DNA from: DAOVXM01 sp963746255
GTDB taxonomy: Bacteria > Chloroflexota > Anaerolineae > Anaerolineales > UBA4823
Direction of reading: 5' to 3'
DNA length: 64,000 nucleotides
Assembly (NCBI GenBank): GCA_963746255.1
Contig: CAVVAJ010000001.1
Span: 434,001 to 498,000, forward strand
The notes beneath the pieces were generated by a model. That model had not been told where the DNA came from and made no database searches. It saw nothing but the letters and a program-made list of their open reading frames with translations. Of the stretch, positions 54,601 to 63,268 are shown piece by piece. Made by a program: the position numbers and the translations under genes. Every line of letters begins with the position of its first letter. The stretch's first letter is position 1.

Positions 54601-55200
54601 CTAGCGATTCCTGCATACTTTAGCGATCACCAATCCAACCGCAAAAACCAGAGCAGCTCCCCCCCAAATCCACTTTAAGTCCGCAAACAAGGGCTCTGGA
54701 CCGTGGCCAGTAAAGGGCTCTAACGCGACTAAGTAAACCCGCTCGCGCTTGGCAACTAGATCGTCGATACTCTCTTGGATATCCAGCGAAGCGAGCCAGG
54801 GTTCAAAATGTGAATCTCCGCCGCCATCAAGCAGTGATTGCATAACCAGCTCGTACTCTTCGAGCGATTCAACACGCCGAGCAGTAGCCGGGGTAGTTAC
54901 CTTGTCGGTCTGCACTGATACCATGGGATCAGTTTGTATGTTTTGATACCAATCTGCCTTTGGTCCCCAACCTGAAAGTATATAATATGAACCAGCATGC
55001 ACAGAGTAGGATAGCATGGTATGTCGCGGGAGCTTACTCACCCTACCAGTAGTCGTGAGGACCAGCATCTGCTTACCCAAAACAGGTCCCATCCCCAACC
55101 TCCAAAGAACTAGAGGGGTCTTGAATAGTAAACGGTTTGATGTACCCCGAGTTGGATAGTGCATCACACCAGTTGCTTGTTGGTGATAGGTTTTGTCCAT
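54601..55200 (-). CDS. F420-type deazaflavin-dependent oxidoreductase (DUF385)
   Basis: A 199-residue split-barrel protein of the deazaflavin-dependent nitroreductase/DUF385 group. The conserved LVLTTTGRVSKLPRHTMLSY and GWGPKADWYQNIQTDPMVSV are cofactor- and substrate-contact segments. A C-terminal hydrophobic helix (WIWGGAALVFAVGLVIAK) would anchor it in the membrane. The start could be ATG 55200 or GTG 55218. F420 dependence is inferred from family and is consistent with other Chloroflexota genomes. Confidence 0.85.
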   Translation of the reverse strand: MDKTYHQQATGVMHYPTRGTSNRLLFKTPLVLWRLGMGPVLGKQMLVLTTTGRVSKLPRHTMLSYSVHAGSYYILSGWGPKADWYQNIQTDPMVSVQTDKVTTPATARRVESLEEYELVMQSLLDGGGDSHFEPWLASLDIQESIDDLVAKRERVYLVALEPFTGHGPEPLFADLKWIWGGAALVFAVGLVIAKVCRNR

Positions 55201-55218
55201 ATTTATCACTTTCGTCAC

Positions 55219-55524
55219 AAGGAACCTATCCAGTTAACATCTATTGATAGGACCGACCGTGGAGGCAGACTTCAGCATAAGCTCTTGTGCTGGTATATGT
55301 CAGAGTAGCTACATTATCACTTTGAACTATCCATATTATATAGCTATTTCAAATGTGAACAATCGCATTAATTGAGTATACAGGATCGATTAGGAAGCAT
55401 TTCACAGAACCAGCAAGAAGATGATGAAAATTACTAGCCTTATTGCCACTCACTACTACATAAGCTACAATGAGCCGCAACTGAACTCCAGCAGTCAGGC
55501 ATATAGGCGCTAGTATTAAATCTT
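55219..55524. other. Intergenic region without supported features
   Basis: About 305 bp between divergent genes. A short CCTATC/GATAGG inverted repeat flanks 55226-55251. I see no gene, RNA or convincing promoter. Confidence 0.4.
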
Positions 55525-56097
55525 ATGCACTCCCCATCACTCGACATAAAGGCACTCACCCCAGAACACTGGGCTGATTTTTGCGTACTGTTTGGCTCCC
55601 ACGGCGGCTATAGCGGATGTTGGTGCATGTGGTGGCGGACTACCCGCAAACAATTTGAACTGAACGGTAACCATGGCAACCAAAAAGCTATGCACGACAT
55701 CGTTACTGGAGGCACTATCCCTGGAATTCTCGCCTATCAAGATGGGACACCTATAGCTTGGTGTTCGCTTGCCCCGCGCAAGGAGTATGCGTCCCTCAAC
55801 CGTTCGCCGGTATTGAAACCAGTCGATGACAAACCAGTGTGGTCGCTAGTGTGTTTCTTTGTCGCCAAAAAAAATCGCGGGCAGGGTATCGCACGCCAAG
55901 TACTGAGCGGTGCGATCCAATACGCCGCAGATCAAGGCGCCGGGATTATTGAAGCTTATCCAACCGTACCAAAATCGGACCAGCTGCCGCCTGTCTCAAG
56001 CTTTATGGGTGTACCCTCCTTGTTCGCAGCAGCTGGTTTCGTCGAAATCGCCCGTCCATCACAAGCTCGTTTGATCATGCGTTATACCATCGAATGA
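55525..56097 (+). CDS. GNAT-family N-acetyltransferase
   Basis: A 190-residue acetyltransferase. The acetyl-CoA-binding motif is KKNRGQGIARQVLSGAIQYA, and the substrate side carries CWCMWWRTTRKQF, known in a subgroup of unknown substrate. WSLVCFFVAKK is the central strand. The start has no strong SD. The next gene starts 12 bp after its stop, and both appear to be in one short transcript. Confidence 0.88.
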   Translation: MHSPSLDIKALTPEHWADFCVLFGSHGGYSGCWCMWWRTTRKQFELNGNHGNQKAMHDIVTGGTIPGILAYQDGTPIAWCSLAPRKEYASLNRSPVLKPVDDKPVWSLVCFFVAKKNRGQGIARQVLSGAIQYAADQGAGIIEAYPTVPKSDQLPPVSSFMGVPSLFAAAGFVEIARPSQARLIMRYTIE

Positions 56098-56109
56098 GAG
56101 TATGCCTGA

Positions 56110-56748
56110 ATGAATGACAACAACCCTGAACACTGGAACGCCATCTACAGCACTACACCAATTGAAAAGCTCGGTTGGTATGAAGCTCATCCACAGCCAT
56201 CATTGGATCTCATCACTCGCTGCCAATTGGACCGCGATGATCCTCTCTTGGATGCCGGTGCGGGTGCATCCAACTTGCTAGATCACCTCCTGTCGCTAGG
56301 ATTCACTCAGCTGTACGCGGTCGACCATAGCCGCGAAGCGTTGAATAAGCTCCGCACCCGTCTCGCTGAAAAGCACTCGCCAGCCGTCAATTGGATCGTC
56401 GCCGATCTCACCGACTCAAAATCTCTCGCCGCAGTCCCTCCGGTGAGGTTGTGGCATGACCGGGCAGTGCTGCACTTCTTGACCGCCGAAAAACAGCGCG
56501 CGGCCTACCTGCGCACATTGAAATCTCTGCTCCAACCGGACGGCTATGTCATTCTGGCTGCCTTCGCGGTGGGGGGCGCCAGCCATTGCAGTGGCTTACC
56601 AGTATACAACTACGACCGGCAGGCTTTATCTAATTTTCTAGGTGCAGAATTCACCATCCTGGATTGCATTGAGCACCTCTATCACATGCCATCCGGTGCC
56701 GAGCGACCCTATACCTATATACGTGCACTATACAGTAAACTTGCTTGA
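56110..56748 (+). CDS. Class I SAM-dependent methyltransferase
   Basis: A 212-residue methyltransferase of a compact type. The SAM motif is LLDAGAGASNLLDHLLSLGF near residue 48, and the acidic loop is AVDHSREALNKLRTRLAEKH. It starts NPEHWNAIYSTTPIEKLGWYE, a sequence seen in thiopurine- or tellurite-type methyltransferases of related groups. It is cotranscribed with the acetyltransferase 12 bp upstream. Confidence 0.88.
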   Translation: MNDNNPEHWNAIYSTTPIEKLGWYEAHPQPSLDLITRCQLDRDDPLLDAGAGASNLLDHLLSLGFTQLYAVDHSREALNKLRTRLAEKHSPAVNWIVADLTDSKSLAAVPPVRLWHDRAVLHFLTAEKQRAAYLRTLKSLLQPDGYVILAAFAVGGASHCSGLPVYNYDRQALSNFLGAEFTILDCIEHLYHMPSGAERPYTYIRALYSKLA

Positions 56749-56871
56749 TTAATCCTCATCCCGGCAATACTTTATAAGCTGAAGCACTATTTAGTAGTGG
56801 GGCCACAAATTATTCGACTTTCTATAACAAGCTCCGTCGTCTATGTGCAATAATTCGGGGAATTAACTTCA

Positions 56872-57717
56872 ATGGTTACTCCAGAACTCACCGCAGTCGT
56901 GTTAGGATCGCTCGCCGCCCTCTTTTGGGGCACGGGTGATTTCTGCGGTGGACACGCTTCCCGCCGCACGAACCTGTTCCTCGTCATTACTGTCTCGCAG
57001 TTCGTGGGCCTGGGACTGCTGGTCATAATCGCCCTCTTGAGCGCTGAACCGCTGCCTGCTCCAGCCGACTTATTTTTGGGTGCCCTGGCAGGACTGGCTG
57101 GTACCGCTGGATTGGCTGCGTTATATGCTGGGCTTGTCGGCGGCAAGATGGGTATTGCCGCCCCACTGGCGGCAGTCGTTAGTGCCGCCATCCCTGTTGC
57201 ACTCGCAGGGGTACTTGAAGGGCTGCCATCTCCGCTGCAGGCTTCCGGGCTCGTCATCGGTTTGTTCGCCATCTGGTTCCTATCTGGGATCGGATTGCCC
57301 CATCGCGGCTCACGTGACCCGCTCTGGCTGCCTTTCCTGGCTGGCTTCGGCTTCGCCGCTTTCTACATCATCATCGACCAGGTCAGCAGCCGGGCCGTCT
57401 TCTGGCCGTTAGTCGCCGCTCGTTCAGCCTCAGCTTTCGTGATGCTGGTGATTGTCCTGTGGCGCGGTTATGGGAAGGTACCCCCGCCTTCCGCGCTGCG
57501 GCTTATGATCATTACCGGCCTATTCGAGGCTGGCGGCAATGCCTTATACGCACTTTCCGCACGCGCCGGTCGCTTGGATATCGCGGTCGTTTTAGCATCC
57601 CTCTTCCCAGCCGCGACCGTCCTGCTGGCACGGATCTTTCTACAAGAAAGACTGAACCGCATCCAAATGGCCGGTGTGGCTATGGCGCTGCTCGCGCTAA
57701 TTCTAATCGCTTCGTGA
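56872..57717 (+). CDS. EamA/DMT-family transporter
   Basis: A 281-residue drug/metabolite transporter with ten hydrophobic helices arranged as two five-helix EamA repeats. Repeat one includes GSLAALFWGTGDFCGGHAS, and repeat two includes FEAGGNALYALSARAGRLDI. Such proteins export amino acids or nucleotides. It lies 34 bp before an NTF2-like gene and probably shares its transcript. Confidence 0.9.
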   Translation: MVTPELTAVVLGSLAALFWGTGDFCGGHASRRTNLFLVITVSQFVGLGLLVIIALLSAEPLPAPADLFLGALAGLAGTAGLAALYAGLVGGKMGIAAPLAAVVSAAIPVALAGVLEGLPSPLQASGLVIGLFAIWFLSGIGLPHRGSRDPLWLPFLAGFGFAAFYIIIDQVSSRAVFWPLVAARSASAFVMLVIVLWRGYGKVPPPSALRLMIITGLFEAGGNALYALSARAGRLDIAVVLASLFPAATVLLARIFLQERLNRIQMAGVAMALLALILIAS

Positions 57718-57752
57718 TGATTAAATCCCCCTCCGAGTATAAGGAGCTGACC

Positions 57753-58299
57753 ATGAAATCCGACCAAATCGAAGCCGTACGCAAGGTACTGCAGCGTTTT
57801 CAGGATGGCTACACCGCCCGAGATGTCGACCACCTGGACGGGTTCATGGACCCTTTTCGATCCACAGGAAGTTGAGTTGATCGGGATCGGCGCAATAGAA
57901 CGCGCTGGCGAGGAGTGGTTTGTCGGTATCGATGCGGTGCGCGACATCATCGCCGGCGACTGGACATACTGGGGTGACGTCAAGATTGATGTGCCCGGTG
58001 CAGAAATCCGCATCCATGGTCAGACAGCTTGGTTTTCCACTACCGGCGCCGTCACTCAGACCGCCCATTTCGAGACATCCTTACCTTTTTTCATCGAGAA
58101 AATGACCGCCATTCTCAATGACGAGCGTCAGGATAATCAAACTCGTCTGCTGGAAGCCACCCATTTTGGCCTGCGCCGCTACCGGGAGAGCCAGATTGAG
58201 ATCGGCCATCCCTGGCCCTTCACCCTTACCGGTGTCTTGACTCAGCTTGACGGCGTGTGGCGTTTCCGGCTGCTGCACTTTGCCATGCCGGTGGATTGA
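57753..58299 (+). pseudogene. SnoaL/NTF2-like protein, one-base frameshift
   Basis: A cone-fold protein of about 180 residues. AGGAG (57742-57746) precedes the ATG at 57753, and residues 1-33 read MKSDQIEAVRKVLQRFQDGY. The frame breaks in a CCC run at 57851-57853. Removing one C joins DGFMDLFDPQEVELIGIGA and continues through VGIDAVRDIIAGDWTYWGDV to VD at 58299. Without the repair the first reading ends after 40 residues. Members are often steroid-isomerase-like or calcium/calmodulin-type association domains; no function can be fixed. Confidence 0.82.
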
Positions 58300-58330
58300 C
58301 ATCGTTGGCCGATCCAGATTTTCATTTAAC

Positions 58331-58365
58331 ATAATAAGGGCGGCTGGTTCAGCCGCCCTTATTAT
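58331..58365. terminator. Bidirectional Rho-independent terminator
   Basis: A perfect 15-bp stem (58331-58345 and 58351-58365) with a GGTTC loop between convergent genes. Confidence 0.9.
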
Positions 58366-58417
58366 CTACATTAATTGTTAGCCAATATATTTCCTTTAAT
58401 AACAAAACCAGTTCGCT

Positions 58418-59251
58418 TTACGATTTCTTTTTCCATACAGACTTCCAAATAGTCCCAGTCCCTGCCAGCACAACCAGTGTGAAGAGCAAAACGAGGCCTA
58501 CAACCATAGGCAACCCTGAGTCTAGTTCCCTGTCTGGACCAAAACGCAGCAATGTGAGCGCGGTAGGCACCTCCGGACTGAAGCTGACCGTCTTATCTCC
58601 CCCTCCAGCCGTGATGCGGGCTTGCAGCGGACCGCTCCACATGGGTGTATAAGTCATATCTGGTACCTGCGCCTCAGCATAGAAGCATACAAATTCAGGG
58701 AAAGTTGCATCCTTTTGTCCATCACAATCGGCATCAAGATTGATCTCTAAGGTTGTGACAATCTCTTCCGCACAGTTGCCTGTTGAGCAGGCTGTGACAA
58801 TATCCTGTGATGTCGGGGAAAGGGGCAGGATTTCCGTATAGCCACTAGAAACCCCAATACGATCTGCAGCAGTAAAGTTACCATCGCCATTGCGGTCGCA
58901 GTCGACCAATTTCCATTGGTCTGTGTGTAAAAATCCTTTAGCTCCTGAGGGCATGTTGTCCGTGTGGTACAACCCAAATTCCATCGTTCCTGCCCATACT
59001 GTCCCGCCACCATTTGCATCACACCCCGGAGGGTAAACCACCTCGCGATCAAAACCTAATTCGTGCAGGAATGGTACCCAACCTCCATCCCAATAGAGCG
59101 TCACCTGGCTGTTCAAGTACTCATTCTGTGCCGCATCCCAGGCATAGAAGACCGCGTTGGCTTTGAGTTGGGCACTCGCCGAGCCCACTACTAATAATAA
59201 CCCCACGCAGATTAAAAGCAGCAGCCCTACTTGTATCGTTCGTTTGCTCAT
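58418..59251 (-). CDS. Exported cysteine-rich protein with EF-hand-like loop and C-terminal membrane helix
   Basis: A 277-residue exported protein. The signal peptide spans about residues 1-26 (VGLLLLICVGLLLVVGSASA). A calcium-loop-like sequence, DCDRNGDGNFTAADRIG, resembles a dockerin/EF-hand loop, and disulfide candidates recur (PPGCDANG, CSTGNCAEE, LDADCDGQ). A hydrophobic helix and KKKS end the protein, suggesting a membrane-anchored surface protein. GGAG precedes the ATG at 59251. I do not know its family. Confidence 0.72.
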   Translation of the reverse strand: MSKRTIQVGLLLLICVGLLLVVGSASAQLKANAVFYAWDAAQNEYLNSQVTLYWDGGWVPFLHELGFDREVVYPPGCDANGGGTVWAGTMEFGLYHTDNMPSGAKGFLHTDQWKLVDCDRNGDGNFTAADRIGVSSGYTEILPLSPTSQDIVTACSTGNCAEEIVTTLEINLDADCDGQKDATFPEFVCFYAEAQVPDMTYTPMWSGPLQARITAGGGDKTVSFSPEVPTALTLLRFGPDRELDSGLPMVVGLVLLFTLVVLAGTGTIWKSVWKKKS

Positions 59252-59382
59252 TCCAGCTCCTTTTGAATACCTCATCCTCTAATTATCAAATGTCCAGTTC
59301 TGGAAAACGCAATATTTATGATGAAGCACAGAATATTGTGAAGTTAACCAGTTTCGCAATATTCTTATTATATTGTACACCG

Positions 59383-59943
59383 TTATTTTCCTTTTCGCAA
59401 CCCTCTCCAGATCGCTCCAACTATCAATATGATTAAGATCACGAAGCTAGCCCCAATCGATAACCACTTCAGAACAGTAAAAAAACCCGCCAGGTTCGCT
59501 GCCAGCCAGGTTTCCACCGGGTAGCGCGCCATCACCAGCGATGTACTGATGTTCTCGAGGTAGTCAAACAAGACCCCGGCCAGCGGCAGCAGGTTCGCTA
59601 GCTCACAAAAGCTGTCCTCCCGCAGCGCCTCTCCCAGCCAACCAGCTCAGACTTGTCACCAGGAAGAATCCGTACACCAGCGGCCAAACCAGGTCGAAGG
59701 TAAATCTAGCCCGGATATACGCACTCGCCCTTCTGCGCCATAGCCTTCAGCCATCTCGTAGAGTTGCTCCGCTGAATAGTAAAACGCTAAATCCGGTGTG
59801 TTTGCTCCACCCGAACTGCGCTCTGCATGTGTACTTTGGGCGGGGAGCACTGTTATGAGAATACGGTAAAGATCACCAACCCCAAGCTGCCATCCAACCA
59901 GTTGATATCCGGTGTATGCTTGCTGATAGCTTTAGTAACATTT
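59383..59943 (-). pseudogene. Hypothetical membrane protein broken by multiple frameshifts
   Basis: A small membrane protein that can be reconstructed from three frames: NWLDGSLGLVIFTVF, then TVLPAQSTHAERSSGGANTP with FYYSAEQLYEMAEGYGAE, then AYIRARFTFDLVWPLVYGF, and last SFCELANLLPLAGVLFDYLE through the intact C-terminus MARYPVETWLAANLAGFFTV. At least three indels are needed. The ATG at 59943 has GGAGG at good spacing. It is either decayed or a cluster of sequencing errors. Function unknown. Confidence 0.75.
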
Positions 59944-60086
59944 GGCACCTCCGTTGTGCCGGAAATTATACTTCCAGGCACGCTGAAATAATTTTTCATT
60001 TGTTGTTCTATTGGGAATATATTTAGATATTTTCGGGTATAATAATCATAATTATTAAGCGATATCCAATTTATGATAGGAAAACA

Positions 60087-61623
60087 ATGAACTCACAATC
60101 ACTTGCCCAACGGAAGGCACCCTTAGAAGTATCCGCCCAAGATTTTCGCCAGCTCGGTCACCAGCTCGTCGATCGCCTAGCAGATTGGCTGGATGAAATA
60201 CCTAATAGACCCGTAACAAGCGGTGAATCTCCGGCTGAAGTCCGCCAAACTCTTGGGAGACCGATCCCTACCTGAGCAGGGCAGTTCGCTGTTCAGGCTG
60301 CTGCCAGAAACCACGGAATTGATCCTCGACCATTCGCTCTACAATGGGCATCCGCGGTTCTTGGGTTATATTACCTCCTCAGCTGCACCGGTCGGCGCGC
60401 TCGCAGATATGCTTGCAGCAAGCGTCAACCCCAATGTCGGTGCCTGGAACCTATCGCCAATCGCCAGCGAGATCGAAGCCCAAACGATCCGCTGGATCGC
60501 TGAGCTGATCGGCTACCCAACGGATTGCGGTGGTTTGCTGGTCAGCGGCGGCAACGCGGCCAACTTTGTGCCGTTCTTGACCGCCCGCGCAGCGAAAAGC
60601 GGGTGGAATGTTCGCACTCAAGGGATGCAAGCTCCCGACGCAGACCGCTTGCGGGTCTACTGCTCGGCGGAGACCCACACTTGGATCGAAAAAGCAGCCG
60701 ACCACTACGGGCTCGGGACCGATGCCATCCGCTGGATCGAGACAGATGCCGCACTGCGCATGGATACGGAAATGCTGCGGGCAGCGATCGAACGCGACCT
60801 GCAGGCTGGCGACAAGCCCTTCCTCGTGGTCGGGACAGGTGGGTCCACGGCTGTTGGTGCGATCGACCCCTTACCAGAGATCGCAAAAATTTGCCAGGAG
60901 TACGAGCTGTGGTTCCATGTCGACGCGGCCTACGGTGGTTTTGCCGCCTGTCTTCCCAATATGGATCCCAATTTGCGCGGGCTCAGCCTGGCCAACTCGG
61001 TCGCCATTGATCCCCATAAGTGGCTGTATACTCCCCTTGAAGCGGGCTGCGTGTTGGTGCGCGACCCCCAAACGCTCGTCTCAGCATTCAGCTACCACCC
61101 GGTATATTATGAATTCGATCAGGGTACTGAAGAAGCGCCGATTAACTATTACGAGTATGGACCGCAAAATTCGCGCGGCTTCCGTGCGCTCAAAGTTTGG
61201 CTCGCTCTGCAGCAGGTCGGCCGCCAGGGCTATGTCCAAATGATATCCAAAGACTGCCAACTTGCGACTAGACTGTACGATTTAGTTGATGGGCACCCGG
61301 AATTGGAAGCATTGACCGCCAATTTGAGCATCACCACCTTCCGCTACGTACCCAGCGATCTCAATCTGGGCTCCCAAGCCGCGGCTGACTATATAAACGA
61401 GCTGAATTCAGAACTGCTCACGCTACTGCAGCGTGGTGGTGAGGTCTTCCTCTCCAACGCATTGATCAATAAAAAGTACGCGTTGCGTTCATGTGTGGTC
61501 AACTTCCGGACCTCGGTCGCGGATATCCAAGCTATTCCAGAGATCGTTACCCGAGTTGGAGGTGAACTTGACCGCCAACTGCGTCCGGCTGCTCTCCGCT
61601 CTGTTCAGGGGGCGTTGGTATGA
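60087..61623 (+). pseudogene. Group II PLP-dependent amino-acid decarboxylase, one-base frameshift
   Basis: A decarboxylase of the aromatic-amino-acid/glutamate group, about 511 residues. The first 57 residues (VSAQDFRQLGHQLVDRLADW) are normal. The frame breaks in GGG at 60255-60257; removing one G gives QTLGDRSLPEQGSSLFRLLP and the rest reads unbroken. The PLP lysine codon is 61018-61020 in AIDPHKWLY, preceded by HVDAAYGGFA. The N-terminal part alone would be inactive. The gene's stop overlaps the next start (ATGA), indicating coupling. Substrate is probably an aromatic or glutamate-type amino acid; the sequence does not decide. Confidence 0.87.
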
Positions 61624-62495
61624 TCATCATATCCCCACTAGCTGTGCAAAAGAGCAGTTCACTGCTCACGGGTATCAAGTTGGGCCATGTCCATTTAACG
61701 GTGACAGACCTCGACCGGACAATCGCTTTCTACCGTGACTTTCTGCGTTTGGACCTGCTGCAGGCGGATGGTCGATGCGCAAAATTGGGTGCCGCTGACC
61801 AGGTGTTAGTCATCTTGAGTGAAATCCCGGCTGCCAGCAAATACCCTCGTCGTTCCGGACTGTATCATTTCGCGCTGCGCACACCCACACGGTTGGTCTT
61901 CGCTGGTCTTCTCCAGCATCTGTTAGCGACACAAACCCCGTTGCAGGGATTTGCCGACCATTTAGTTAGTGAATCCGTCTACTTGTCTGATCCAGATGGC
62001 AACGGCATCGAAATCTACTGTGATCGACCGCACTCTGAATGGTACGACGAAGCTGGTCACCTGCGGATGGGTACCGAGCCGCTTGATATTCAAGGTGTAC
62101 TGAACGAGCTGAATAGCAGCGGAAATAGGGTGAGGACACATCCAGGGATAGTGCTCGGGCATATCCACCTGCATGTCGATTATCTCGATCCTGCGGTCGA
62201 TTTCTACCAGCGTATCCTGGGCCTCGATTTGATTGCTTCCTTGGCTGATTCAGCCGCGTTTCTTTCGGCAGACGGCTACCACCACCACGTCGGGTTGAAC
62301 ACCTGGAATGGAGCCGGTGCCGCGCCGCCCCCACCCAATTCGGTCGGTCTGCGCTATTTCTCGCTCGAACTGCCGGATGAAGCCTCTCGCTCAGAGCTGC
62401 TCGAACGTATTGATCAAGCCGGTATCGCCTCCCAATTGCACGCAGATGGCTTATTAGTATCAGACCCCGCAAAAAATAATATTCTGATTACCTAA
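61620..62495 (+). CDS. Two-domain VOC-family protein (CatE/catechol dioxygenase-like)
   Basis: A 291-residue vicinal-oxygen-chelate protein with two tandem domains: GIKLGHVHLTVTDLDRTIAF begins the first and IVLGHIHLHVDYLDPAVDFY the second. Metal ligands include H in GHVHL, H in LYHFAL, and E in NGIEIYCD. Such enzymes act as extradiol dioxygenases or isomerases. It overlaps the decarboxylase by 4 bases, so the two may act on the same aromatic compound. The specific reaction is not shown. Confidence 0.85.
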   Translation: MIIISPLAVQKSSSLLTGIKLGHVHLTVTDLDRTIAFYRDFLRLDLLQADGRCAKLGAADQVLVILSEIPAASKYPRRSGLYHFALRTPTRLVFAGLLQHLLATQTPLQGFADHLVSESVYLSDPDGNGIEIYCDRPHSEWYDEAGHLRMGTEPLDIQGVLNELNSSGNRVRTHPGIVLGHIHLHVDYLDPAVDFYQRILGLDLIASLADSAAFLSADGYHHHVGLNTWNGAGAAPPPPNSVGLRYFSLELPDEASRSELLERIDQAGIASQLHADGLLVSDPAKNNILIT

Positions 62496-62525
62496 TCGTC
62501 GAACAATCAGAGATAAATAATAATA

Positions 62526-63173
62526 TCAATGACCGATCACCATATCGATAATACCCAATTCAGCCAGGCCGTCGACCATCAACTGGACTGCCAGCGCTGC
62601 CAGTAGGACACCAAAGATCGCCTCGGTTACCGCCAGGCGGGACGGGTCAAGGTGTTTGGCTAGTTTATTCATGTTCGTGAAGACCAGCCAATCTAACACT
62701 CCAACGAGCAGTACCAATCCAATCAGCACGAGCAGGTATGCAATCGAATTTATTTCGCTGGACGCGATCACCAACGCCGCGATTCCGGCCGGGTTGAGCA
62801 GGTAGGGGACCGCCAGCGGGTATAAGGCCATCTTCATCAGGTCACGCCCTTCGGCTTTCTCATGATGGTCCTCCTTGCCTGGGCTAATCAACATATGTAA
62901 AGCCAGCAGCAGCAGTACGATCCCACCAGCGATATTCGCTGCGCCGGGAGTGAAATGCAACAATCGCATTAAGAACCAGCCCAGGAATACCAGCATCAGC
63001 GCGGTGCTGACACCTGTTGCCACCATTTTCTTGGCAACTTTGCGCTGAACATCACATCCCAAACCTCTCGTTAGATCCAAAAAGGGGACCAGGGCAATTT
63101 TTGGCCCCATACCGATCAGCAGTAAGATGAATAAATCGAATATTATATAGAACTCAATTCCTTCCAAGTTCAT
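62526..63173 (-). CDS. MarC/UPF0056-type membrane protein
   Basis: A 215-residue membrane protein with six hydrophobic helices. The family's LFILLLIGMGPKIALVPFLD and MALYPLAVPYLLNPAGIAAL are visible. MarC proteins have no confirmed substrate; early links to drug efflux were withdrawn. The start is the ATG at 63173 or the upstream ATG at 63194; no SD distinguishes them. It is followed by no obvious terminator before the convergent VOC gene. Confidence 0.85.
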   Translation of the reverse strand: MNLEGIEFYIIFDLFILLLIGMGPKIALVPFLDLTRGLGCDVQRKVAKKMVATGVSTALMLVFLGWFLMRLLHFTPGAANIAGGIVLLLLALHMLISPGKEDHHEKAEGRDLMKMALYPLAVPYLLNPAGIAALVIASSEINSIAYLLVLIGLVLLVGVLDWLVFTNMNKLAKHLDPSRLAVTEAIFGVLLAALAVQLMVDGLAELGIIDMVIGH

Positions 63174-63268
63174 AATTAATCTTCTGGGAAGCATTTTGTT
63201 GGCTAGTAAAATATGAGCTACACTACTCCGCTGGGCTGGTATTGGGAAAGATCAGTTTTCCAGCTCTA

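Noticed and set aside
60250..60260. Programmed ribosomal frameshifting in the decarboxylase, NTF2-like or MsrP genes
   Set aside because: The slippage sites are ordinary three-base runs without a slippery heptamer, and these families are not known to use recoding.
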